NCBI GenBank assembly: GCA_028023455.1
Contig: JAQFVV010012537.1
Span: forward strand, 1,486,001 to 1,550,000
Origin: Epiperipatus broadwayi
Taxonomy: Eukaryota; Onychophora; Udeonychophora; Euonychophora; Peripatidae
DNA: 64,000 nucleotides
Reading direction: 5' to 3'
Below, piece by piece: positions 1-11,328 of the stretch. The first letter of the stretch is position 1. Each line of letters starts with the position of its first letter. Position numbers and translations under genes: made by a program. The notes below the pieces were generated by a model, which saw only the letters and a list, made by a program, of their open reading frames with translations, had not been told where the DNA came from and did not search any database.

Positions 1-487
1 GTATAGTAAATTCGATATTAAAAGATAAATGGTTTATTTAATTATGATAGTTATAGCAGATGTCAAGTGCTTTACTCAGGCTATTGACAGGCTTCACAGA
101 GAGTGAATAATAGAATAACTTTCAGATATGAAGGCTAGCTATAAATAATAAATAAATAGTGCCTGATCATGATTACTGCCTATTGTGTTGTAGAATATGA
201 CATTGGTTCATCAAAAGATGGGTACTGTTTCTGATACTAACAATCTTTTTTGTCTCATTCTTTTTCTTCATCAGTTACTTGATCTTTTCATGCCATTCAT
301 CATCCCCTACACTAATTCTTTAACTATATACACAGCACTTTTGACATCCTTTCATAATAGTACAAAAGTTTGCAGAATGGTCTACTATAGAGTTTAGTTA
401 TCTCACTTACTTTACCTAATATCTTCTTCAGTGACCTTCCAGATACAAAATTAAAAAAATCATTTATGTTGATGCCATTTCTTTCAA

Positions 488-1018
488 AACAGGCAAAACT
501 CTCCATACAGTAGTAATCAATGGATGCCAGAAGGCTTTTGCATGAAATCCCTATCTAATGCCCACTCATCCAACATCCCCAGACCAGTTTCTGTCTTGTG
601 GCCTTTGTCAGTGAAGAGCTCTGGATCTGAGAGCATTGCACCTAGGTTTTAGGATCTAGTGCAACCCTCCAGCAGCCACTTTTTATCTCTACTTAACTAC
701 AAAACTATGATAATAAAATTGAAAAAACACAATATTTTCAGATCTAAGCTCAATAGCTTATATAATCATATGGGTCTGAACCCAGTTCAGTACCCATACA
801 TTTTGGTGTCTTTGGCTTTTTAACAATCATAGCCATCACTATCCTATTAGGAAAGATTGATGTTAAACCACTAAATATCACGTGATCACTATTTCTTATG
901 CTAGCACATACTCTGGTTGGCAATGAGTGGCACTACTGAATGGAAAGTTTTGCCTGTTTTAATAATAGTTATGTGCTAGCATAAGAAATAATGATCATGT
1001 GATGTTTAGTGGTATAAC
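488..1018 (+). mobile_element. non-autonomous DNA transposon (MITE family A), copy 1
   Basis: Positions 488-760 match the body of the copy at 56377-56781, including CAAAACTCTCCATACAG. Positions 862-910 and 970-1018 form a 49-bp inverted repeat with about four mismatches; the right arm matches the outer end of the 56-kb copy (GTGCTAG, GATCATGTGATG). Positions 911-969 keep a shortened piece of the inner inverted repeat. No coding potential. I read it as an internally rearranged, non-autonomous terminal-inverted-repeat element; the superfamily is unknown. Confidence 0.65.
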
Positions 1019-1599
1019 ACCAATCCATTTCTTTCACTATAGAAAACAATTCTTTCTAAAAATCGAAAAATCTCTAAGAAAGAATATAAAAATTTTGAAT
1101 TTTATTTCAAAGATTAGGATATCATTCCTAATCCAATAAAGACCGAATGCTTCAACTTTTTATATAAACACAGTGAAATGTGTTTTAATTTGAATTTTCA
1201 ACAATAGATCAAAACAATCCTATTCCATACTATTTAGGAATAACCTTAGCCCATAGCATAATTTATTTACCTCATTTATCTAAGATTACAGCCAAAATAA
1301 TTTCTACAAATAACCATTTTGTTAAAGCTAATTGGCACTAAATGAGGTTGGGATGCAAAACTTTTATGACCAGCTTTCTTAGCATAAGGTCATTCTCTTG
1401 GTGAATACAATGCCACATTAATATTCTTGACAGTCAATTAAATACAACCATGGGCAATATTACTGCATACTCATTTCTACTTCTTTGCAATGGCTTCATG
1501 TTTGTTCATGTATTTCCTCCATAGCAATCCCAAAAGAAATTATGTATATGCAAATGTATAAAAAGCTGTTCAATAGATAGGGCATGCCAATAAATCATC

Positions 1600-1960
1600 A
1601 TGTAATACTCATTATATGATCACCATTTTCTATGCTTACACAAGCTGTTAAAACAGTAACAAATTCTTCATATAGTAGTGCCACCAAGTGCAACCCATAG
1701 TCAGCAATGGATACTAGAAAGTTTATGCATAAAATCTCTACTTAATGCCTACTCATTTAATTTCCCCAGACTAATTTCTACCTGATGGCTTTCATTGATG
1801 ACTGTGGTTTTTAAAAAACCAAAGACATCAAAATGTTTAGATACTGAACTGGATTCAGATCTGTATGACTATACAAGCTAATTTAGTTATATTGAAAACA
1901 TTATTGTGTTTTCATTTTGGGTTCATAGCTTATAATTAGCTAAATAAATTGTTATATTTT
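1600..1960 (+). mobile_element. MITE family A, degraded copy 2
   Basis: This stretch shares with copy 1 and the 56-kb copy a run of landmarks in the same order: a TAGTAGTGCCACC stretch, CAATGGATAC, GCATAAAATC, TGCCTACTCAT and CCCCAGACTA. It is more diverged and lacks clear terminal repeats. Confidence 0.55.
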
Positions 1961-2129
1961 CATTTATAACTGTCAAACTCACTCCACTCACAACGTTGAC
2001 ACCATCCACCTCAGATAAATACAATGGTGATTATTACTAAACATTTGCTAAACTAGAAATTATTTCTAGCACAGATATAAACTTTAAACCTCAGTCAAAG
2101 ATTAATATATCTGATTTTTAAATTTTAAA

Positions 2130-2395
2130 CATATACATACAGTTATTCACTGTCTCTATCAGTAAAAAGTGGTTTCTGGAGGATTGCATTAGATCCTAGG
2201 TGCAGTTGCTCTCAGATCCAAGGCTCTTTCACTGATGAAAGCCACAAGTTAGAAACTGGTCTGAAGATATTGGATGAGTAGGCACTAGATAGGAATTTTA
2301 TGCACAAACCCTTTTTGTATCCATTGATTACTATGGCTTGCACTTGGTGGCACTACTGTATATAGACTTTGCTACACGTAATACTCACTTTAAAT
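2130..2395 (-). mobile_element. MITE family A, inverted copy 3
   Basis: The reverse complement carries the family landmarks: CAGTAGTGCCACC, AGTAATCAATGGATAC, TGCCTACTCATCC, GATCTGAGAGCA and GATCTAATGCAA. It is inverted relative to the copies at 0.5 and 1.6 kb, so transcripts of the region could pair within the family. Confidence 0.6.
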
Positions 2396-4124
2396 GAAGA
2401 TCTTCTTTCAGGATCTTCAAACAAGAATCTACAAATATAGAATTATGTCATAAAATTGGACTTCTTATGAGGTTTCAAACAAATTTCTTTTTTCAGATCC
2501 AACACTAAAGACAGCTGGGTTTGATCTTTTTAGACAGTAGGGCGAATTATCAACAAATTCAGAAAAATTTATTGTCATTATATTTATCTGCTTCATAAAT
2601 GGAATTTAATAGTCATTAACCTATATAGACATGAACAAATACATACCATGAACCACTACAATTAATGACTAACAAATATATGATAGAATTAAGGACTTGA
2701 AAAATCCATTTAATTCTATCTCTTGATTGGAATCTCTACAAGATTTCTTTATGATATTTTGTTAATAATTAAGTTGTCTAATAAATAAAAATCCATATAT
2801 TAAATAAATAATATTTTTTTTATAATCATGATTATTTAATAAAGTTCTTAATCTCCAAGATTTCTTGGTTAGTACCCAACAAAGTAATTTTTTTAGCAAA
2901 AAAACTAGCCAGTATTCAGAAGTAATCAAATAGCTTCACTTGATACATCTTTTATTTATTTGATAAGCTAATTATTACATAAATAAAGTAGCTTTCTTAA
3001 TAGATTCTTTTCATATTAGTGAAGTTGATCGTTAGAAACCTATGATTATTAAGATAAAACTCAAATCATAATAAAGCAAAATCAAAGTAATACATAAATA
3101 ATGTAGAACATTCTATAACTACTTTCCAAGAATTCAGATCTTTTAATTCATTGTGTTTACAGTTATAGTATTATCAAAATATTTTGAACTTTTTAAAAAT
3201 ATATCAAAAAAGTTATTTTAACCATTTCAAATTATTTTAAAAAAGATTTTAATATTGAAATTTGATAGCATTCGTGCATTCTTATTTAAAATATTAAAGA
3301 TTATTAATTTCAAACACTAAATGATTATACACATTCACTTTGTAATTTTAGTATTTAAAAAGTTTAAATTTCAACTATTATTAGTTTCCACATATATGAA
3401 TACTTGTACACATTATTAAAACAAATATATTTTATTCCAATGCAGATAACTGAGAATATTTGTCATCATATGGATAAAATTACCTACAATTACAGCAAGA
3501 GATAAATGAAGATTATATAGCTAATACATCTAAGCATGTTAACTGTCAAGCATTCTATAATTTTTAACCAATGCTAAACACATTATTTTAAACTTTTATT
3601 TTAACCCAAATTCACACACATACCAAGCATATATGCAGAATATAATTCATTTTTATTACTAAGCATATGTGCCAATGATAGATATCAGGATTTTGTTTTA
3701 TTATCTTGAATCTTAGCATGATTTCTAACTATTTCTTATACATAAGTGATCTAGTATTCATAAATCATTGATGTAGCAGATATATTGATGGTTGATAACC
3801 AATAGTTTGACAGAGTTGGGGTGTAGGCTATCATTACTTATATTTATTTTGATTGCAACTGAAAGTGAATTAAAAATTATAAACAGAATACTGAGAATTA
3901 TTTCTTTTCCAAATTTTTTTTTTCTGATACCATGAAGTAAAGTGATAAATACAAGCTTATAATTTAAACATAATATCTAACTGATTGAATATTTTATGAC
4001 AGATTTTAAAAAAATACCTATATATGCTGTAATATATTTTAAATAATGTTTACTTTAAATTCAATTTATAATAATAATTATACATGTTAATTATATATAA
4101 AAACCAATTTCAATTAGTACTTAC

Positions 4125-4301
4125 CAACACATCTCCCAGAAGTGTCAGAATGATAACCTTCATGACATTCACACATAAAAGATCCATACACAGGTCTACA
4201 AATACCATTTCCACAAATACCAGGCTGAGTTAAGCATATATCATATTTAGAATCTGGTTTAAGTACTTGTTCGATAGCCTGACATAAAAGTTTAAATTCA
4301 T
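4125..4301 (-). CDS. FBN: fibrillin exon: end of TB1, short linker, EGF domain
   Basis: A 177-nt exon of 59 codons, phase 1-1, with acceptor gtattttcag and donor gtaagtac. It opens with DEFKLLC, supplying the eighth TB cysteine, then a linker of only about 15 residues (AIEQVLKPDSKYD), then a six-cysteine EGF (CLTQPGICGNGIC, SFMCECHEGYH, GRCV). The EGF lacks an N-terminal D-x-D-E, so calcium binding is doubtful. In human fibrillin-1 this linker is a long proline-rich segment; here it is short and has a single proline. The open 3' phase shows that more exons follow below this position, but none is visible between 1 and 4124. Confidence 0.92.
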
Positions 4302-4387
4302 CTGAAAATACAAACGAATGAATTAATTAAAATATGAAAAAGTTTTTTTTTTTTTTTAAAAAAAAAGAGAAATTCAACCAAATTTAC

Positions 4388-4537
4388 CTGATCCTCGTGG
4401 TGGGCAGATCAGGCAAGCTCTTAATCCCCAGCCTTTTCCCAAATGGCAGCAACAATCAGTAAAAGATAATTTTATTGCCAATTGATTCTGACATTGTCCA
4501 TTTTCAATAACAGTAAAGCAAACATCTACCCGAGTAT
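4388..4537 (-). CDS. FBN: fibrillin exon: TB (8-Cys) domain, first part
   Basis: A 150-nt exon of 50 codons, phase 1-1, with acceptor tttttttag and donor gtaaattt. It encodes most of a TGF-beta-binding-protein-like (TB) domain: CFTVIENGQCQNQL, the signature cysteine triplet DCCCHLGKGWG, then CLICPPRGS. Seven of the eight cysteines are here; the eighth (KLLC) is in the next exon, after an 86-bp intron. Splitting the last cysteine from the rest is also known in vertebrate fibrillin TB domains. The position after hybrid plus two cbEGFs makes this TB1. No RGD motif is present, which fits, because the integrin-binding RGD of fibrillins is in a later TB domain. Confidence 0.93.
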
Positions 4538-6274
4538 CTAAAAAAATTAAATAAAAAACTGATTAAATAATGTTAAGTGTTTTTTAGTGTCTCTACAAAT
4601 AAATACTGCTAAAGAAAATAATTTTATTGAAATTAATAAATAGTAAATATCAGGCAACTTAATAATAAACTATGAGAGACTGTATAAAATAAATAATTAA
4701 TTTAATACTTACCATAATCAAATCATACAAACTAAAGTCATAAGAAAGTTTGAGATAAAAGATGATCATCTGTAGCCTGCATGATTTTTATTATAGATTT
4801 TTTAATCTTTAGAAGCTAATTTTTTTAGTTTCAAATTTGTTTGGAAATTTAAGAAAGTCATAACTTTTTAAAAAGATGTGTATATATCAATACAAGTTGT
4901 ACGTCCCATGTACAGAACCTGAGGCAGCAAAAAAAAAATTCTAAAAAGTACAAAATTTTAAAAGACAAAAAAGTCTGGATTTTAGTTTTTGTTTATAAAA
5001 ATCTACTTGATATATTAGGATAAAAAGAAGCCATAAGATGTAAAATGCAGTTTTTTCAATTAAAATTACTAAAGATTGCTATTATAACAATGTATATTAA
5101 TTTTATCTAGCAAATAATTCAAAATTAAAGATATTTTAAAAATTGAATTATTTTGTTTTTAAATCCATACATTTTGTAACAATCACATATTGACATGTAA
5201 AAAAATTCTCAAAATAAAAATAGGAAAGATATATATATATAAATATTAAATGAAAATCATTAATCTGGAAGCTATTTATTTAATTCAAATGTAAGAATTC
5301 TTTTTTAGACAGTTTAATAAAACATCACAAAACAGTCTGTAAAAATTCCAACCAAGAGATAGATTCACTACTGGCTTTGTTAAGTCCTTCAATAATGCTG
5401 TAATCATAGAATCAACATCATTAACTAGTTGATTTATTGTTTGTGTCCACATATGCATAGGACAATGGTTAATAAATTCTATTTATAAAGCAGAAGAATG
5501 CAAACAGTAGGCTATTCTAAATCTGTTGATGAGACTCCAGGTACATTTAGAAAGATCAAACTCAGTTGGCTCTACCTGCTTACCCTAGAAAAATGTAATT
5601 TTTTTGGTAACTGATAAAAATTCTACTTTTTATGTCACAATTATTGGACCTTGATTTAAAATTAGTTTTAGATCTTGAAATTGTGTCTCAAATTATTGGC
5701 AAGTATCAAAGAACTTTGCTTCTGATATCTGACAGAGGAATATAGATTTGTGTGCTATTAATATTTTTACATTACATAATAGAGTATAGTATTCAGCATT
5801 GGAATATTCTGGAGCTAAGGAAGCTGTCCATAAAGATTTTTTTCATCACAACTGCATGAAGTGTTAGTCAACTTTCCACATAATTATTCCTAGAGATAAA
5901 TTTACATAAATGAGAAAAATATATTTTCTCCTAAATAGTATGGGGCAAGATTGTGTTTCAATGTATTATTTTAAAAGGTTATATTCATATTAAAGGCTGT
6001 TTCCCTGAGCTATGTCTGAAAGTTTATTTTAAACCAGTCAGACAGTGAATATAATTGGCACACATTACAAGGCTTTGTTTAATTAACAATTTTTTTTATT
6101 AACCAAATAATAATAAACAAATGAAGAAAACAAGGTATAAATTAGTTTCTCACTCCAAATAAAAGTAACATGATGTTCACTCAGTATGTGCTAAGTTTAC
6201 TCCTCAGAGTGTTTGTACCACTCTTCTAAAACAGTCCAGTTATTTTGACTAGTTTTGCTGCTGTCACCCAAATT

Positions 6275-7078
6275 CTATAACTAAGCCATTCCCCTTTTAT
6301 TATTCAACAGCTACAACTATCATTTCACAATGAAGTCTCTTTTCATTTTGTATCCCATATTCCCCAAGTTTATCATTTATATATATGAAACAAGACTATT
6401 TGCAGCTCTCTTTCATTCTAATGTTTATGGTAACTCAGCAAAGAATTCACATGGTTGGGAGAGACAATCATTGATGAAAACATAAACATATCTACATACT
6501 GAAAATCTAAACAGACATTTCACTCCTTCTCCCACTCTAAAATTAGTAAGTCTAATGACAAACAAAATCTTCAAATTTAGCAGATGATCAGCATATTCTG
6601 GGAATTCTAGAAACTAGTATCAGAGCTTCAACCACAGCAGTAACACAATCTAGTTGTTGATCAAGTGTGGCTTTTTCTATAACTAAGCCATTCCCCTTTT
6701 ATTATTCTTCAACAGCTACAACTATCACTTCACAATGAAGTCTCTTTTCATTTTGTATCCCATATTCCTCAAGTTTATCATTTATATATATGAAACAAGA
6801 CTATTTGCAGCTCTCTCTTTCATTCTAATGTTTATAGTAACTCAGCACAGAATGCACATGGTTGGGAGAGACAATCACTGATGAAAACATAATCATATCT
6901 ATATACTGGAAATCTAAACAGACATTTCACTCCTTCTCCCACTATAAAATTAGTAGGTCTAATGACAAACAAAATCTTCAAATTTAGCAGGTGATGAGCA
7001 TATTCTGGGAATTCTAGAAACTAGTATCAGAGCTTCAACCACTGCAGTAACACAATCTAGGTGTTGATCAAGTGTGGC
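6275..7078 (-). repeat. 402-bp direct tandem duplication in the Gypsy 3' end
   Basis: Unit 6275-6676 is repeated at 6677-7078 with only scattered differences. The unit covers the inner part of the LTR-like region and the end of pol. Both copies contain TAACTAAGCCATTCCCC and TTAGCAG-TGAT(C/G)AGCATATTC. The duplication is much less diverged than copies 1 and 2 of the element are from each other, so it postdates insertion. Confidence 0.85.
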
Positions 7079-7147
7079 TTTTTCTTCATTTACTTTCATT
7101 TCTAGGCTACATTTTGGATCAGTCACTATCATATCTTTTCTTAACAT
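6959..7147 (-). pseudogene. Gypsy pol C-terminal tail (relic)
   Basis: A 62-codon open stretch ending at a stop just before the LTR-like region. Features are CSLEMKVNEEKATLDQH and SRIPRICSSPAKFEDFVCH. The same peptide, with substitutions, is recognisable in copy 2 around 12.29-12.08 kb, which supports coding origin. It is the end of the polyprotein downstream of integrase and has no separately known activity. Confidence 0.6.
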
Positions 7148-7303
7148 CAGATTATTTCACCATTTCTGACTAATATCGCACATAGGATCCTAATATCAAT
7201 GGTGTAGATTTATGTATTTTCTAAATTCTTTACCATTTGGAAACTTCACAAGTCTTACTTGTTTGTACAACACCTTTATGATTACTCACGTGGCCTCTGA
7301 TGT

Positions 7304-7854
7304 TTAAGCAAATCTTATTTGCATATTTGTTCCCATACTATAAAACCCCAAAATTTTGGTTTTTTTATTTCTCTTAATAACTGTAGATAATAACTGTGTT
7401 AAGTGGGTATGACAAAAGCAACCCATCCGCAATTCAGCTGGAGATTTCCCTGTTCCTGTACTAGGTATAAAATGTTGGCTGTACATCATCTCTACCAAAA
7501 GCTTCAAATATATTTTATTAAATTTCATTTTATTCAAACTATATTTTAAACTTCATACAACTTTGTCAGCATATTTGTTAGTCTTCAGATGATAAGCAAG
7601 ACTAAGATATTGCTAATCCCTTAGGAAAGTAATAAATCTTTGAGACACAAAGACTGTACCATTTTGGTCACAATGAGCTCTGGGAAACCATTGGTGGCAA
7701 AGGTTTCATTTAATGCAGTTATAGTACATTCAGTGTTTGTATTCTTATCCATCTTATATGCTGTCAATCTTGAGTAGGCATAAACCAATATCAATGTTAG
7801 GGGTCCATCCAATGGACCCATAAGATCAAAATAGACATGAGTCCATGGAGTCAT
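7304..7854 (-). pseudogene. Gypsy integrase (relic)
   Basis: Two open stretches, 7854-7621 then 7537-7304. The first begins PWTHVYFDLMGPLDG, the start of the Ty3/Gypsy integrase core (rve fold) with the first catalytic Asp, followed by YAYSR and TFATNGFPELIV. The Asp-Asn expected next is lost (TKMVQS). The second contains PSTGTGKSPAELRMG, the conserved segment after the core. Frameshifts separate them. The equivalent region of copy 2 is at 13.3-12.6 kb. Integrase inserts the reverse-transcribed DNA; this copy cannot function. Confidence 0.8.
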
Positions 7855-8278
7855 AGATCTTGTTCATGGTTCCAATTGTATAGGTGGTAAGTTAGCTGTC
7901 TGGTGAAAGTTGGAACAATTCTTAACTAAACTTTTAATATCCTTAGTTATATTAGGCACTAAACATAAGAGCACCTGAGAGCTTTCTGACAATTCCTGGG
8001 TGATCTTTATGTAACAAATTTAGTACCTGAATTCGACTGATAGGAGGCACCATCCACACCAAAATGACAATCTATCTCTAATAATTCCAATTATATTATC
8101 TAGTCAGGGGGGTAGGTATTTGTCCAACCATTTTTATCCATTTCATCCATTACCCCTTATCTCATCTAATTCAATTTGCTACTACAGTATTATTAATTAT
8201 TTGTGATTTTATTGAGTCTATACAATTTATTTCTTTAATCACATATACCTTTTTTTTATGATCGGGTAATAGTAACAA

Positions 8279-9413
8279 TAGATCATATCCAGGTATTGAG
8301 AGAAGTCATAGAAAGGACAAACGAATATGAGTTGTCATTATGTTTTGGATTTATAGATTATGAAAAGGCATTCGATTCTATACACATTTCTTCAGTGATT
8401 AAAGCATTGGATCATCAAGGTATAGATCCAGGATATTGTCATATTTTAAAGAATATTTATAAAAATGCAACAGCAACAATTAGATTTCATAATGATATTG
8501 GAAAAATCAACATTGAGAAAGGTGTAAGACAAGGTGACTCCATATCTACAAAACTCTTTACAGCAGTGCTGCAAGAAGTATTTTGTGGATTAAAATGGGA
8601 AACTAAAGGAGTGAAAGTAAATGGAGAGTATTTAAGTCATTTAGATTTCGCAGATGATGTAGTTGTTTTTGTAAATAATGCTTCAGAGCTGCAGAAAATG
8701 TTGCAGGAGTTAGCAGATGAAAGTAGAAAAGTAGGACTAAAGATAAATGTTAAAAAGACTAAGTAATGTTTAATCGATTTGCTCAAAATATGAAAATAAA
8801 GATTGATTATGAAGAATTAGAAGAAGTTAACAGTTACAAGTACCTTGGTCAGATTATTAATACAGATGGAAACATAATGGAGGAAATTAATCATAGAATT
8901 AAACTTGGTTGGAGTGCTTTTGGTAGAAATAACTTGATACTAAAAGGAAATATGCCTATGTGTTTGAAAAGGATGGTTTTTAACAAATATGTTTTACCAG
9001 TTCTTACTTATGGATCTGAGACTTGGACACTTAATAGAAGAGCAATACAGAGACTTCAGACCACTCAAAGGGGTATGGAGAGATGTATGTTGGGAGTAAC
9101 AAGAAGAGATCGAAAACGCAATGTATGGGTAAGACAACAAACAGGTGTTACTGACCTTATTGAAAAAATTAAAAGATTGGAGTTGGGCTGGAAATATTGC
9201 TAGAAGAGATGATAATAGATGGACAATTGAAATTTTAAACTGGATTCCAAGAGATTGTAAAAGACCCAGAAAGAGACCACATGTGAGATGGATGGATGAA
9301 ATAAGAAAATGTGCAGGGGTGTTGTGGAGAAGAGAAGCTAAAGATCGGAGAAGATGGATTAAACTTGGAGAGACCTTCATCCTGCAGTGGATTGATAATG
9401 GTTGATGATGATA
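8279..9413 (+). mobile_element. RTE non-LTR retrotransposon copy A, 5'-truncated
   Basis: The 3' part of the RTE family also found at 19.0, 43.6 and 52.7 kb. Translation shows RT motifs [17 protein letters not shown] and FADDVVVF, then the C-terminal domain. A single-base loss near 8766 breaks the frame, as does the 5-nt deletion near 9178 that copies B and D share. The 3' end is a short TGATGA repeat. An 11-bp target-site duplication AATAGTAACAA flanks it (8268-8278 and 9414-9424). Gypsy copy 2 at about 13.69 kb shows the uninterrupted target. Confidence 0.9.
8296..9405 (+). pseudogene. RTE reverse transcriptase fragment (copy A)
   Basis: Three overlapping open stretches, 8296-8766, 8766-9203 and 9145-9405, are one interrupted RT coding region. 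The first holds the RT palm with FADD near its residue 115. The second covers the thumb-side region (YLGQIINTDGNIMEE, YGSETWTLNRR). The third is the C-terminal tail (NIARRDDNRWTIEILNW, HVRWMDEIRKCAGVLWRRE). The endonuclease and first RT blocks are absent through 5' truncation, as is usual for target-primed reverse transcription. Confidence 0.88.
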
Positions 9414-9469
9414 AATAGTAACAAGGCATCTGCATATCCAATTTCACTTCCAGATTTGAAAATAGTTGA

Positions 9470-9870
9470 TAATCAGAATGACAATATATTTATCTACATG
9501 ATTGGAATTTTTTCTCAGAATCAAAATAAATCTTAAACTTCCACCCATAAATATATTGGTGGAATTTCTTGATGGCAAATATGACAGTCAATGAATCCAT
9601 GTTAATTTGGCTGTAAGTGAAATATATTCACCCGACTGAAATTTTTTTCTACTACCTATAAATATATTGGTGAAACTTCTTGATAGCAGCCAACAAATCC
9701 ATGTCAATTTGGCTATAGGTGATAATCAGAATGATAATACATTTATTCATCTGACTGGAATTTTTTTCTCAGTACTGGAACAAATCTAAACTTCTACCCA
9801 TAAATATATTGATGAAATTTCTTGTTAGCAAATATGACAGCCAATACTTCCTGGTCAATTTGGCTGTAAT
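9470..9870 (-). repeat. Gypsy RNase H region partly triplicated
   Basis: ATAAATATATTG(G/A)TG(G/A)AA recurs near 9546, 9657 and 9799, each followed by CTTG-TAGCA and a (T)CAATTTGGCT block. Copy 2 of the element has a single equivalent near 13.86 kb. The units are about 111 and 142 bp apart and already diverged, so this is an old local expansion within the decaying element. Confidence 0.65.
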
Positions 9871-9879
9871 TTTTTCAGC

Positions 9880-11030
9880 TAATTTTATAACTCTCAAGGC
9901 ATAAGCAATCAGATGTTCCCCTAAAAAGCATGGGTGAGAAATGCCAGCTCTTATACCATATTCAGATAGACCAATAAACTTTCTGAAGTTAATAGCTCTT
10001 TTACAAGGTTAAAAGCTTGTTCAAGCTCAATGTTCCAGCAGAAGTTGATATAATGAAAATAAATTGTGCAATTTTTCATTTATAAAATTCTCATAGAAAT
10101 TTAAGAGTCCTAAATCCATTTGCAACTATTTCATACTTCTAGGCTTAACAACATTCTTAATAGCTTTTATTAGGATTTGCAAACTGACCATGTGCATTTA
10201 TAACATGTCCAAGAAATTTTATTTCATTTGTGGAAAAATACATTGGCTAATATGTATTTTTGCTTTTGAACTAGCCAATTTTGAGCAGGCTAAATCTACC
10301 TGGTTTTCTAATTCTTATTCCATAGCACTAATAATCAAAATGTAGTCAGATAAGAAAATACACCATCCACAGATCTAAACAAGATATCCATTTTTGCCTA
10401 AAAATCATTAGTAGCAATGCATATACCATAAGACAATTTACTGCATTTAAATAATCCTTTTTAAGTAGTCAATATCAACAACTCCTTCGTATTTTCTGTT
10501 ACAGATATCTGATGAAAGCTGTTTTCAGATCTATCTTCATGAAATTATTAGCCTTCTTTAACAATGCCAGTAGGTACCAGATATGACCTTGCCTTTAAAT
10601 ATTTATTGACAGTAATCATATAATCATAATATAAGCACAGAGCTCTATCTGGATTAATTGTTGTAACTATTGGCATAGCCCATGACAAATCTTCCATTGG
10701 CATCAATAACATTTGGCAACCCATCTAATGTTTTTTCCACTTTATCTCTAAAAACGAATGACACTTTCTGAGGATTCAAATAATTGATTGCATATTCTCT
10801 ATTAATTCCACATTCACTGGCGTTCTTAATTCTGCTAATCCAGGCTTTAACAATTCTGGATATCTTCTTTACATAAGGGTTTTCATATAGACTGTCTTTA
10901 ATACACTTACACTTATATCTACAGATTCAAACCAATTTCTACCCAATAACAGACTTACACTTTTATTTGTCACATAAAAAATCAGAGATCTCTGCCTAGG
11001 GTTCAACTTGACTGGAACTATTATGTTGCC
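9880..11030 (-). pseudogene. Gypsy RT and protease region (relic, copy 1)
   Basis: No long frame is open, but the DNA aligns by eye to copy 2 at 13.9-15.06 kb, where an RT block is readable. At the upstream end (about 10.98-10.90 kb, minus) the translation SLLLGRNWFESVDISV matches the end of Ty3/Gypsy aspartic proteases. Order protease then RT then RNase H then integrase confirms Ty3/Gypsy rather than Copia. Inactive. Confidence 0.6.
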
Positions 11031-11121
11031 ACAAATCATCTGCCGTTTTTAATATAAATTTCTTTTAGTGGCCTTCAGTAATCTGAATCCAATCTTTGTA
11101 TAATATTATCCTCTACCACTG

Positions 11122-11328
11122 TTACCCATTTATCGCAAACTCATACTTCTGATCCATGGTTTTGATATTTACACTCTTCATTGCTAATTTCTTCTGCTTT
11201 ACCTCTTCCCCACATTTGTAATCCATTCTTTTTTTAGGTGATTCTCTATCTTTAAAACAGCAGGTAATAGATAAGTGATCCTTAGTGTCACAAATTCTGC
11301 ATACTTTTTCCTTGTGTAAATAGTTCAT
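11122..11328 (-). pseudogene. Gypsy gag nucleocapsid zinc knuckle (relic)
   Basis: A 68-codon stretch with CRICDTKDHLSITC, an exact C-x2-C-x4-H-x4-C zinc knuckle, followed by a basic segment and a further Cys (YKCGEE). In Gag this motif binds element RNA during packaging. Its place upstream of protease and RT on the minus strand fits. The surrounding frame is broken. Confidence 0.7.

Larger units (their letters stand above)
1..4124 (-). other. fibrillin intron downstream of the last visible exon
   Basis: No further fibrillin exon could be read here. The first 2.4 kb hold copies of the inverted-repeat family listed separately. From about 2.4 to 4.1 kb I see only AT-rich unique-looking sequence with short homopolymers. 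Confidence 0.5.
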
